Shown here: in pieces, positions 30,804-42,383 of the stretch | How positions within the stretch are numbered: the first letter of the stretch is position 1 | Layout: every line of letters begins with the position of its first letter | NCBI GenBank assembly: GCA_054661495.1 | Contig: BAAFSQ010000007.1 | Location: 1-64,000 of the forward strand | Source of the DNA: Zygophlyctis sp. KS116 | Lineage: Eukaryota > Chytridiomycota | Reading direction: 5' to 3' | Length of the DNA stretch: 64,000 nt | Made by a program: the position numbers and the translations under genes | Notes under the pieces: model-generated | The model's database searches: none | What the model was told of the DNA's origin: nothing | Seen by the model: the letters and a program-made list of their open reading frames with translations, nothing else

Positions 30804-33646
30804 TTACGATAATTCAAATCCAGACGCCGATTGAATTGAATACAATAATTTCCCCTTCAACAGCTCCAAATCTCTATACTCTGGTAACTTTAACAAATTG
30901 ACACATGTAGATGCAGTCGGTAAACGGTCTACTTCATAGCCACCAGAACGTATACACATTAGTGGTCTAAGTTCTCCAAATCCCAATAATGGCGGACGAG
31001 GACAAGATGTGATAAATTTAATCAATCCTTGTATGTGAGCCTCTGAAAATGATTCTACAACTTGCCAGAATAATATTATTGTCGGGTGATTGGCGTGATA
31101 GTCACCAGCATATTTAACATTTGCTTTAAGATCAGACAAATCTATAGGAATTTGAGAGCCACCAAGTAACATTGATAAATCTTTTTGATTAAACATTCTG
31201 ATCCAAAGTGGCTAATGATTAAAAAAATTATATTTTACATCAATCAGGTCTTGTAGTCCGCGAAAGAATGCTTCACATTGTTTTCGAATTTGTACATTTA
31301 CTTTATAATGTGCTGTAAGATATATATATTGTATGCGATTTTCATTAGTAACAGGAATAATAGATCCATTAGGAATCAAGTCAATACTTTTACTGATTCC
31401 AAATTCTTCAATACTGATTGTAAAATTTAGAGCAAGGTCCTTTTCTACATCTCCTGTATAATTTTTTAGAAATATTAATCCATGATAAAGTTCTGGATCT
31501 AAAGAAGGTAAGTCATCCAAGAATCCTTGCTTTCCAATCCATTTCGCCAAGAAGAAATCTGCAAAAGATACGTCAACCAAGACTCCTTCATACAGGGCTT
31601 TGCCAATGATTCGTCCCAAGAATGAGAAATGAGACAATTGCTGATCTATTTTCAGTTTTATTATTAGAAATTACCACTGGTAGCGTAAGAATGTGGGCAG
31701 GGATATAGCAACTGATCTTTTGTAGCGAAAAATAATCCATAATTTGGATTAAATGCTTGTAAAGATAATGCAGTCAAAAATTCTTTAAAAACTCCACCGC
31801 CATCTATGCCTGCCTCTGGAAGTCCATGTTCTGAAATAAATGAAATAGCAATTTTTCCTTTCAATTTTGGACCAAGAGCATTCAAATGAGCAAAACCATC
31901 TTCAAATATTGAGGATCGATGAACTGTAATACGAGCTTCAGGGTGAACATATGAAGCATCCAAGTTATTCGCGCTGCGATCCTCTGCAATAAAAGCACGA
32001 AACAGTTTCACTCTTAGTTCAAAAGGAATCACAAAAGGGATCACTCTTAAAACATTTTTAGATCTGATAATCCTTTCCTGGTGGTAAGAATAATTCTTAT
32101 CTTCCCAGTTAGGAGCAGGAGATAGTAATGGCTGTGTAAATGTTACTAGTAGAGATTCAGAAGAGATATGCCAATGATTAAGAGGACAAAAAGATTTCCT
32201 TGAATCTCTAGTATATATATGCCTACAAAGTTCAGCAACTCTTTCTGCTAGATCATTTGGAGATTCAACAAAATTCGATAATCGAAAAGTTTCCCATTTG
32301 AAATCAGTCCAAAGAAACCAAAATGCTACATTCTTTAATATTCTAGACAAGGACACGAGTTCTTTTGTTTGAATAGAATTTTTTGGTCCATAAAATTCAT
32401 CATCATCCATTGTAAATAGACTCAAAGAATATACATTTCCTAGAAGAATTAAAACAACCCAATCATTTTCAAATTCTTTACCTAGAATTTTAAATTTAAA
32501 AAGTAATTTACTCGTAATCAATTCTAAATCCAACGTTTCCAAGTCTAAAAGACCCCATAATTTCCCTTGCCTAAATATTTTAAACAAGTTTGACACAAAA
32601 TTCCTAGTTTTAAACAGTAATAAATGACAAATCTGATTCTTTTTAGAGGGCCAATACTTTAAAATCAATACTAAAAGTCTAGAAACAGACAAGATATCAA
32701 ATTGAAGAATTATTTTTTCCAGTATATTAGATTGAAAAAGATTTTCCATGACTGAATCTAAAAAAACATATTCATGTCTTATACTTTGAGCCTGATCATC
32801 CTTCATCCCCAAATAATGAAAATAATTTACTGGTAAACCCAATATTAACATTTCTAGAGTATTATTAGAGACTAATCTAAAATCCTGTAAAATCCCATTT
32901 ATACAATTCCCAATACACCAAATCCTCCCATTTTCCTCTAAATCTAAAAATTCCAATTCTCTTAAAAGTTTTGAAAATCCCATTTTATCAATATATTCCC
33001 AATGATTTAAAACCTCTTCTCTCGACCAAAAGACCTTTATAATCTCTAAACTAAATTTAATCTTGTCCTTGTCATTTAGAAATACGAGTGGCATTTTTAA
33101 AATTTCTAAATCATCTCTAAAATCCTTAAAAACACCCAGTTCCAACAAAAACATTGTAATTTCTTGCACGTATTGACTATATTCCTCTTGACTCCCATCT
33201 TTAAACATCTGTAAATACAATCCCTTTAAAAGTTCCTTTAAATTTATAGATTTTGAGAAATTCCTTAATAATTTAGATAGTATTCTAACCCAAGAAAACG
33301 TAGAATCTCTTTTAATTCCTAATTTCCAATGAGTAGTAGACTTTATAATCCAATCTTTAGCCTTTTCCAAGTCTAAATTTGGATTATAAAACCAAGCTAA
33401 TTCCCTTGTAGCTCCAACATAATCCCTTAAATCCCAAGATTTCCTTAATTCCTTCTTGTACTCTAATTTCAATACTTTTTTCTGAATCCAATTCTTTAGT
33501 AAAACACTAGATTTTTCCAAATTCTTTTCTAGAGTTCTAACAGCTCTAGATTCTCTCTTATCCTTTAGAAACTGAGACTTTGATACTGCCAGAGATGTTC
33601 CTCTTAAAGAAACTGTCCTTTTTGGTTTAAATTCTCCATTAAACAT
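30804..33646 (-). CDS. HUL5: HECT E3 ubiquitin ligase, Hul5/UBE3C type
   Basis: About 928 aa after two introns (29 and 27 nt). The N-terminus MFNGEFKPKRTVSLRG matches the conserved start of UBE3C/Hul5, followed by an IQ-like basic stretch. The HECT domain includes SEHGLPEAGIDGGGVFKEFL, FLGRIIGKALYEGVLVDV, LGFGELRPLMCIR and the catalytic cysteine in LPTASTCVNLLKLPEY, ending ASGFELS. Hul5 extends ubiquitin chains at the proteasome. The middle is rich in Leu/Lys helical repeats with no recognised domain. Confidence 0.93.
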
Positions 33647-33968
33647 ATCTTGCAGCAGTATTCCTATACTTTCTTTACCTAGTCTAATTGACTTATTCTC
33701 TACTCATTCCTCACTTACTACACAATTACTACACTTACTCTCGTGTAATCTCATTAAGTAATCTCATTTAAGTAATCTCTGGAATTTATTTATAATTTTT
33801 TTAATAATCAATATTCAACAATCATGAAAGAATCCGAATAGTAAATAACACTAGGTTCTAGGTCGTCTTGTTTATTCTTATTAGCGAATAAAAATTTATT
33901 TACTGGTGAATAAAAATTTGTTTGGCGGTGAGCGGTGAGAAGAATAAAAAAAACTAAAATTTAGAAAA
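33647..33968. other. divergent intergenic region, HUL5/DBP9
   Basis: 322 bp between divergent start codons. It holds three near-copies of TAATCTCATTTAAG around 33746-33778 and two of GAATAAAAATTTATTT near 33886-33920. It probably contains both promoters. No gene was found. Confidence 0.5.
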
Positions 33969-35631
33969 ATGAATTTAGATTTAGAAAATGAATCTTTAGA
34001 CCGCTCTACACAAAAGTCTTGTCTTCAATTCAAGGATATGGATCTAGACTATAGACTCTTGAAAGCAATCCAGGATTTGAATTTCTCTAATCCAACTTTA
34101 ATTCAAGAAACTGCAATTCCTCTTGCGCTTCAAGGAAAAGATATTTTAGCAAAGGCAAAGACTGGATCAGGCAAGACAATGGCTTATTTATTACCAATCT
34201 TACAGAAAATTATTCTAAATTCAGACTCTAAATCTATAATACTAGTTCCTACAAAGGAATTGGCAAATCAGGTGTTTCAAGTGTCTGAACAGTTACTAAA
34301 GTATTTTACTCTAGACTCTAAAATTACTGTTTTGAATTTTAGTCAGTTTACAGAATCTGTGTCAGACTCTGAAGTGGAAGACGCTCATATTCTTTTAGGG
34401 ACTCCATCAAGGATAAAATCTATACTATCAAAAATAGATTTACAAAATTTTACTAGTCTTGCAATTGATGAAGCGGATTTAATTACTTGTTTTGGGTATT
34501 ATAAGGATTTACAAGATATTTTAGAAAAATTACCAAAAATTTATCAGACTTGGTTAATGAGCGCTACACTTGCACCAGATGTAATGGAATTAAAGAAATT
34601 AGTATTGAAAAATCCTGCAGTTATACAATTACAAGAAGAAGAGTCTAATATTACTCAATTTATGATAATGACTAGTGAATTGGATAAATTCTTAATTTTA
34701 TATTTCTTGTTAAAATTAAGAGTTTCTCCAATTGGAAATGGGAAAATACTGGTTTTTGTAAACTCTATAGAAAGATGTTATAAATTAAAATTATTTTTAG
34801 AGCAATTTGGGATAAAGGCATGTACTCTAAATTCAGAATTACCGGCTGGATCTAGATTTCATATTGTACAAGAGTTTAATAGGGGGATTTATGATTTTTT
34901 AATTGCAACTGATGAATCAAATGAAACTGGAAACAAGGTTGACTCAAAGGATTTGGAATATGGAGTTTACAGAGGAATTGATTTTAAAAATGTTAAATCT
35001 GTTATTAATTTTGATTTACCAAAATCTAGTAAATCTTATGCTCATAGAATTGGTAGAACTGGACGTGGAAATGATAAAGGATATTCCCTAACTTTTTATG
35101 TACAAGGTTCACCTGTCATAAATTCTAAAAAAGATTCTAAAAAACTATTACAAGATAAAGTTTTTTCAAAGATTCAAAAAATTCAAAAAGGTATTTTTTT
35201 TCTCAACTTACAAGAATAGAGAATGGGAATAAGATTTCTGAATTTAAATTTGATATGACTCAAGTAGATGCATTTAGATATAGAATAGAAGATGCTTTAA
35301 GAGCAGTCACTGGTGCTAATGTTCGAGATGCACATTTAAAAGATATAAAGCATGAAATTTTAAATTCTGAAAAATTAAAGGTATTTTTTAAATTATGTAA
35401 TACAAGTCTCATTTTGAAAATCGCCCAAAGGATCTTGAAGCACTCAGACATGACAAATTTATTCATCCATCTCGCATTCAGCATCAATTAAAGCATATTC
35501 CAGATTATTTGCTTCCTAAAAGATCGTCAATGGAATATTCTGGATTTGTTCCATTTTCTAAAAACAAGCGCCCAGAGTATAGGAAAAAGGGTAGTTTGAA
35601 GCGCAAAAGGGATCCCTTAAAGAATTTTTAA
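33969..35631 (+). CDS. DBP9: DEAD-box RNA helicase Dbp9/DDX56
   Basis: 535 aa after two introns (29 nt at the 35190s, 26 nt near 35380). Helicase motifs are in order: Q motif NPTLIQETAIPLAL, motif I AKTGSGKT, Ia VPTKELANQ, Ib LGTPSRI, DEAD as DEAD (AIDEADLI), III SATL, VI YAHRIGRTGRG. The C-terminal extension with SHFENRPKDLEALRHDKFIH and HIPDYLLP identifies Dbp9/DDX56, a nucleolar helicase for 60S subunit assembly. The ATDESNETGNK insertion before YGVYRGIDF is typical of this subfamily. Confidence 0.95.
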
Positions 35632-35749
35632 GTCATTTAATCATATCATTTGAGTGCAAATTTTCCCTTGTCTAATTTGAAGTCGAATCAGGACAACTCT
35701 CACTCTGTGATGGGTGATACATCGGGCAGGTGTCGGTTCGCGTTTGCAA

Positions 35750-37293
35750 ATGTCAAAATCAACGATAAAATCTTGTTTGGCTGATATCGGAGTGGATACT
35801 TCTCTTTTACAGACTCTTACCAAAATCGAGGATGAGTTTGCATTCATAAAGAAGAGTTATTTTAAGAAAATTATTCTAGTGCATCCAGATAAAGGTATTT
35901 TTCATGTCTGACACTAGGTGGAGATTCTGCTGTTTTTAGAAAAGTGAATGAAGCGTTTGAAGCATTAAGAGAAATGTTTGAAAAGAAAACTATTTCCTCT
36001 TTTGCATCATCTCTAGGGAAAAAAGCAGACGTTAAAGCCGCTAATCTTGAACGATCTTGGGATTACTATAACGATGCATTCGATGTTTCTCTTCCAATTT
36101 ACAAGGTTGAATTGGCTAAATCCTCGAGATCTAAATGCACGCAAAAAACGAAATCTGCGAAAAAGTGTACCAGGGAAGAAATTGAAAAAGGAGATGTTAG
36201 AATAGGATCAATTGATTTAGAAAGTGGATCGTATGCTAGATGGGTACATTTGATGTGTTGGAGAGTTCCATCGAGAATTTGGCTTGGACTTCCAAATCCT
36301 GATGTTTGCCTGGACACAGCTAGTTTTGAAGAAGCACTCTCATCAATGAATGAAGTTTTATTTACAGGATTTGATTTACTTTCTCCTTTTGACAAATTAA
36401 GAATTGTTAATCATGTCATGGATAAAAGTCATTGGGCAAAATTAAGACATAGATCTGGACCAAGTGTAATTGAAGATACAAAAGTTTCAAATGACATTAT
36501 AAAACAAGAAACTGAAATCAAGGGTGAATTAGAACAGCCTTTTAAAGATTCAATTCCTTCTAATCAATTGGTTCCTTTAAAACAAGAATTAGAATCTGTA
36601 AAATCCTTTAGTATGCCAGTTAAAACCCAAGCTAATGAAAACTATCTAGCTGGAAAAACAATTGTTGTTACTGGAGTATTTCCCGGTATTTATTTTTGTA
36701 AATATTTCTAAATTATAGAAGTTGGAGGTGGAGCAGGACTTAATCTAGGAAAAGATAAAGTTAAATCCATGATTTCTAATTTTGGTGGACGTATAACTTC
36801 ATCAATTTCTGGAAAAACAGATTTTTTAGTAGTTGGAAAAGAACCTGGATTTTCCAAAGTTTCTAAAGCTAGGACTCAACCTAAATGTCAATTATTATCT
36901 CTTGATCAGTTAAAAAACTCTATTGAAAGTGGTAAATCAGAATCTTTGGAAAATATTCCACCCTTATTGGTAGATTCTTTTTCTTCTGGATACTATGGAA
37001 CTTCTACTCTTGCACTTGAAGCATCAAGTCGAGAATTAGAAATTGCTAGAGGACTTGCAGAACCTCCTTTACAGATTTTACCAGGAAAGAAAACCGGTGA
37101 ATCGTCTGCCCTTGTTAAGAAGCCAAAAACTTCTAAAGCAAAGACTTCTAAGCCAAAGACTGCTAAAGCAAAGGCTACTAAAGCTCCAAAAGTAAAGGCT
37201 GATAATATTTCTAGTGATATAGTGATAGTGTCAACGAAACGCAAGGTTCAACCAGATGCCAAGCCTTTGCGCAAGTCTTTGAGAAAAAAGTAA
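35750..37293 (+). CDS. J-domain / PARP-type zinc finger / BRCT fusion protein
   Basis: Two introns (23 nt near 35895, 33 nt near 36686) give about 495 aa. Residues about 15-75 form a J domain with the HPDK motif (KKIILVHPDKGGDSAVFRKV). Residues about 110-165 are PARP-finger-like: LAKSSRSKC, then KKCTREEIEKGDVRIGSID and WVHLMCW. The first cysteine pair is spaced by nine residues instead of two. A BRCT domain follows (GKTIVVTGVFPEVGGGAG; ISNFGGRITSSISGKTDFLV), then a Lys/Ala/Thr-rich tail that looks DNA-binding. This suggests a nuclear chromatin or repair factor. The stop is 3 bp from the next ATG. Confidence 0.72.
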
Positions 37294-37296
37294 AAA

Positions 37297-38653
37297 ATGG
37301 AAGATATCATCTCTACGTTTGTAGAAATTTCTGGGATGGAAAGAGATGAAGCTGTACAATTTCTTTCAAGTAAAAATTGGGATTTGGAACTTTCTATTAA
37401 TGAGTTTTTGACTAAAAATGAGAAAACACAAGAGAATTCAGTTTTAAGTGAAAAGTCAATGCCCAGACAAACTCCAAAGGACTCGACCAGGGAACAGCCG
37501 TCGGAAAGGCCAAACTTGTCGTTTCTGCATCTAATCAAACGAGGAATGGACTCGCTTCTGTGGATTTTGAAATGGACGCTGACACTTTTATTGGGAAAAT
37601 ATGAAATTAAGAGAATTTCTGGAGAGGAATTAGTTCAAACATTTCAAAGGAATTTTGGATCAAATCATCCAGAATTCTTTCGAGGGACTTATTCACAGGC
37701 ACTGGAAAAAGGTAAACGAGAGACACGATGGGTTCTTATCGCTCTCTACGTTCCAGATCATCCAGGGAATAAAGAATTCTGTAAAAATATTATAAATTCT
37801 ACTCATTTATCTGCATTTATACGACAGAAAAATGGGATTTTTTGGATGGGAGATACAAGAACAGAACAAGGTTTACAAGGTATTTTTATTATAAATATAT
37901 GATAGTTTTACAAGTGCTTTCTGTTACAAAACATCCTTTTCTAGCTGTTGTAGGACCACAAAATTCTAAAATGGTGGTTTTTGATAGGATTCAAGGTATC
38001 TTTTAATATTAAAAAAGATTTAGGGGATTTTTCTATCCAAGAAACTATATATAGGCTTTCTCAGATTATTACAAGAATAGAACCATTTTTACAGGGTGTA
38101 ATAGAAGAACGGTAATTTTAAAAACTTTTAAAAATTAAGAAATACAAGACAAGTTGATAGGTCAATAAGAGAACAGCAAGATGAGGCTTATCAGGCATCT
38201 TTAAAAGCAGATCAGGAAAAAGATAGAATTGCTAAATTACAAAAGGAAGAAAAGGAAAAGGAAGAGAGGATTGCATTAGAAGTGGAAAATAAAAAACTTC
38301 AAAAAATAGAGGTATTCACAAAACAAATAGTAAATTTCAAGGAAAAAAAGAAAAGAAAACAAGAATTGATACACAATCTTCCTCAAGAGCCAGAGGATTC
38401 AAAAGATAATATTACAAAATTAAGTATAAGATTACCTTCGGGAATACGTATTATTCGTAGATTTCAAGTTTCGAGTACAATCCGATCCGTGTATGAATTT
38501 GTGGAAACTCTTGAATTAGAACCTCTCACTATTGAATCTGATTTTTTATTGGTAAAAACTTTTCCTAGAGTTGTTTTACAAGATTTAGATTCAACTTTAG
38601 AATCTGTTGGACTTTTACCAACTGGTAGTTTGATTGTTGAAGAAAAGCTTTAA
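37297..38653 (+). CDS. UBX-domain protein, FAF2/UBXD8-like
   Basis: Four exons (introns 26-28 nt) give 424 aa. An N-terminal UBA (FVEISGMERDEAVQFLSSKN) precedes a hydrophobic hairpin (SLLWILKWTLTLLLG), a UAS thioredoxin-like domain (WVLIALYVPDHPGNKEFCKN; GIFWMGDTRTEQG), a charged coiled coil and a C-terminal UBX domain (TKLSIRLPSGIRIIRRFQ; LVKTFPRVVL). This order is that of FAF2/Ubx2, which anchors p97/Cdc48 at the ER and lipid droplets for ERAD. It begins 3 bp after the preceding gene on the same strand. Confidence 0.9.
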
Positions 38654-38671
38654 TTCTTTTTAAATTTATTT

Positions 38672-39510
38672 TTATATTTTACTGAAATTAGAACCGTGTC
38701 TTTCACTTCCCATTAAAGATGTACTAGGAACTCTTTCAATATATCCCCAGAAATCTAAACAACTTAATCTCCTTCCTAAACTTTCTGAAGATCTGGGTAG
38801 TCCCATTATCCCATTTTCCCTATATTTTAAAATTTCAAAATCTACTTTAACAATTCTTGAACCCATATTTTCTGAGATTCATTCCCCCAAGCCGAAATTA
38901 AATCCCACCAATCATAGACTCTCATATCACTAACAATCCATCTTTTCCCTGGGCAGAACTTTCTAAAACTAGCTACAACAGCGATTGCCACATCCTTTCC
39001 ATGAATCAAATGCAGTGAAGTTTTTGATGATAGATCCTTCTTACTAGGAGCGATCCGTCCTATCCAACCTCTGGGATCTCTTTGATCATCCCATAGCCCG
39101 GCCAGATGTAAAATTGAACCACCATATCTTAAAATTATTTCTTCTGTCATAATTCTTATAGGATCAGAATTCATATCTAATGGGGAATTACTATTTGCCC
39201 ATTCATTAGCAGATCCAAATGGACGTGTAGACCCCAACAATATTAATTTGGGTTTGTTATCATGCGATTTTGAATACAATTGTAAGAAGGCGTTTGTCAT
39301 TTCTACCGATTGAAAAGGAAAGGTGATCGCTAGATAATCGGTTGCAGGTAATCGTTTAAACGGCATGAGATCTTTTGGATCAACAAAATTAAATTCAATC
39401 GTTGAGTTTCTTCCATCTCTTGTTGTAGTAAATACATGATCAAAAGATTCTAAAGCAAGGGATTCTATATAAGTTCCAGCCCATCCTTTTCCAATGATTA
39501 GCAGTGACAT
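38672..39510 (-). CDS. Rossmann-fold NAD(P)-binding protein, YeeZ-like
   Basis: 270 aa with one 26-nt intron near 38835-38860. It starts with a dinucleotide-binding motif ([18 protein letters not shown]). [36 protein letters not shown] and [17 protein letters not shown] follow, then [15 protein letters not shown]. The pattern matches small extended SDR/epimerase-like proteins (YeeZ family) found in bacteria and fungi. The substrate is unknown. A catalytic YxxxK is not evident, so it may not be a classical oxidoreductase. Confidence 0.7.
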
Positions 39511-39543
39511 GACGGTCCGCAGCTCACCCAGCCCGAGTTAAAA

Positions 39544-41269
39544 ATGACTGCAGACAAGAGAGATTTCTATGCTCCGATTAAACAGGAATATCTGATCAAC
39601 AAACTAAAAAGCGATGCTAATGCTGATGCAGGAGATGCTAATGCAGATAAGGCCAAGTCAGAAAAGGCCGATAAGAGGGCAACAGGAATGAATAAGAAGA
39701 GGAAAAAGGGAAGTAATGCTCTAAGGATTTGTAATTTTGTTGCAAATCAGAAGGAATGCACAAGAGAATCTTGCAAGTTTGAGCATGATCTAGATCTGTA
39801 TATGTCTCAAAGAGGTGGCGACTTGTCAAATTACTTGAAATGTCCCAATTTCACATGTTGCAAGTTTGGACTTTCTTGTAGATTTGCAGACTCTCATTGC
39901 AATGATAATACTAGTTTGTTAGAAAAGGATGGAAAAGATCAGGTTTTTAAAGATGCAAACGTTGCTAATGATTTAAGTTTAGACGAGATCAAAATAATAA
40001 GATCTAAAAGCTCATTGGAAAATTCAGTCAAGTTTGAAAAATGGTATTCAGAAAAGTCGGCTGCTGATAAAGAGTTTTACAAGTCGATGCAAAAGGCTAA
40101 TAAATCTGATGAAAATCAATCCAGCAAAGTAGAAAATATCAGAAAAGAATTGCCGGTTTTAGATATTCCAGATAGAAAGAAATTAGATTTTAGACATAAA
40201 ACATTTTTGGCTCCATTGACAACAGTAGGAAATCTTCCATTTAGAAGGATTTGTAAAGAATTTGGGGTTGATGTGACATGTGCGGAAATGGCTTTAACAG
40301 GACAATTAGCTGCTGGGAATAGAAATGAATGGGCTTTACTTAAAAGGCATAAATGTGAAGACTTTTTTGGTGTTCAAATTGCTGGGTCAAAAGCAATGGA
40401 TATTGCGCATGCAGTTGAATCAATTTCACAATTTACAAATGTTGATTTTATAGACTTGAATCTTGGATGTCCAGTTGATTTAGTAACAAAGGCTGGTGCA
40501 GGATCGGCGTTAATGGATAGGAAAAACAGATTGTCAGAGGTAATTAAATCTTCATTGATCCAAGATTTTAACTGCATTCAAAACTGTCTCGCAGGTTCCA
40601 TTCACAATCAAGTGCAGAACGGGAATTTATCAAAATAAAAATGTAGCTCATTCACTGCTTCCTCTTTTCAATGCATCCGGAGCATCTTTAATAACTCTTC
40701 ATGGTCGCTGCAAAGAGCAAAGATACACCAAATTAGCAGATTGGAATTATATATCGGAATGCGCCTCTCAAAATACTGGAGGATCACAATTTTTTGGAAA
40801 TGGAGATGTTCTTTCTTGGGAAGATTATTATAAAGATTTGGAGTCTGGAGTAGATGGCGTAATGATCGGACGTGGGGCTCTTATTAAGCCTTGGATTTTC
40901 CAGGAAATTAAGGAGCGCAGAACGATTGACATATCTTCTTCAGAAAGGTTTGATCTACTGAAAAAATTTGCTAATTATGGACTGGAGTATTGGGGGTCTG
41001 ATAATGTTGTAAGTATTGATGCTATTAATTTTAAGGGCCTTGATCATACTAGACGTTATTTGTTGGAATGGCTTTCTTTCTCATGCAGATACATTCCTGT
41101 GGGACTTTTGGAAGTTCTCCCTCAAAAAATGAACGATAGACCTCCCCCATTTGTCGGAAGAGATGATCTAGAAACGTTAATGGCCTCTAGCAGTGCTTCT
41201 GACTGGATAAAATTGACTGAACGAATTCTGGGCCCAACCCCAGATTCTTTTGTATTCGTTCCAAAGTAA
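39544..41269 (+). CDS. DUS3: tRNA-dihydrouridine(47) synthase Dus3
   Basis: 566 aa after one 25-nt intron (about 40541-40565). The N-terminus has two CCCH zinc fingers ([20 protein letters not shown] and [19 protein letters not shown]). The FMN-dependent TIM barrel reads [53 protein letters not shown] with the catalytic Cys, [40 protein letters not shown] and [15 protein letters not shown]. Dus3 reduces U47 in the tRNA variable loop and some mRNA uridines. Confidence 0.95.
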
Positions 41270-41335
41270 GTTTTTTTATTTAATTTTAGGCACAAATCTA
41301 GTTCATACTGATAAGTTTTATCAAGTTTTCTAATC

Positions 41336-42368
41336 TTACACTTGAATCACTACTTTTCCACGAGTCCTATGAGACCTGCTGAGATCATGAGCCTTTTCTG
41401 CTTCTTCCAATTTAAACTTTTGTGTTACCACTGGTTTTAAAGATCCATCTTCAATCCATCTTGTTAGGTCATTTGGCATCGTTGATGGATTCATTATCAT
41501 ACAGTATGATCGTGAATAAGCTATTTTCCTCCATCCTACTGCAGATATTAACTTGACAATAGCTCCCATAGATACCGCTATATCAGAATATGGACCTACA
41601 GCAGTCGCATAAACTCCATCGGGTTTTAGAATTTTCTGGGCAAGATTCCAATAGTTATCTCCTCCTACGCAGTCCAAAATCACATCATATTCGTTTCGGT
41701 AAAGAAAGTAATCTTCCAAACTACCCTTTGTGTAATCAATAACTTGATCTGCTCCGTATTCTTTCACAAATGCTTCATTTGCCCCCGAACAGATAGCAGT
41801 AACTTTAGAGTTCAATTTCTTGGCGATCTGAACACCCATTATGCCAACTCCTCCAGATGCTCCAATGATCAATACATTTTTAGACAATTTATCAATCTGA
41901 CCATGAATGATTAACCCTGTATAAGCTGTGAGAGTTGCTATCGATAGAGAAGCTGCATCCTCATGAGTAATATTATCAGGTTTCTTGATAATAATGGCTT
42001 TAGTTGTATCAGCCAGCATGTATCTAATCCTTAGTAAATAATTATTACTGTGCATAAGATCCTCCTCTTTTACTCATTTCTCCCGGTGTAATATTTCCAT
42101 AAACAGAATCACCAACATTGAAAGCAGTCACTTTCGATCCAACGGCTTCAATTACTCCAGAATAATCCATTCCAATGATTGCAGGAAACTTGAATCCAAA
42201 GATCATCTTTAGATCTCCTCTTGCAAACTTATAATCCGCTGGATTAACTCCTGCTGCATGGACTTTAATCAACACATCGTAATCAAGAGGCACAGGCTTC
42301 TCTTTGGAAACATCAAGGATAAGAGGCTCATCGTAATTCGGTAGAAAAGCTGCTTGCATTTTATTCAA
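41336..42368 (-). CDS. zinc-independent MDR oxidoreductase (quinone reductase-like)
   Basis: 335 aa, one 25-nt intron near 42030. The GroES-like domain has VLIKVHAAGVNPADYKFARG and FPAIIGMDYSGVIEAVG. The NADPH-binding domain has VLIIGASGGVGIMGVQIAKK, SGANEAFVKEYGADQVIDYT and VILDCVGGDNYW, ending HRTRGKVVIQV. The lack of zinc-binding cysteines places it with quinone oxidoreductase/RTN4IP1-type enzymes. The substrate is not deducible. ALAS follows 15 bp upstream in the same orientation. Confidence 0.85.
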
Positions 42369-42383
42369 AACCCCAAAATTTGT

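Noticed and set aside
36120-36260. An intron inside the PARP-like finger explaining the wide cysteine spacing.
   Set aside because: No GT...AG pair of usable length lies between the two cysteine codons, so the seven extra residues appear to be genuine.
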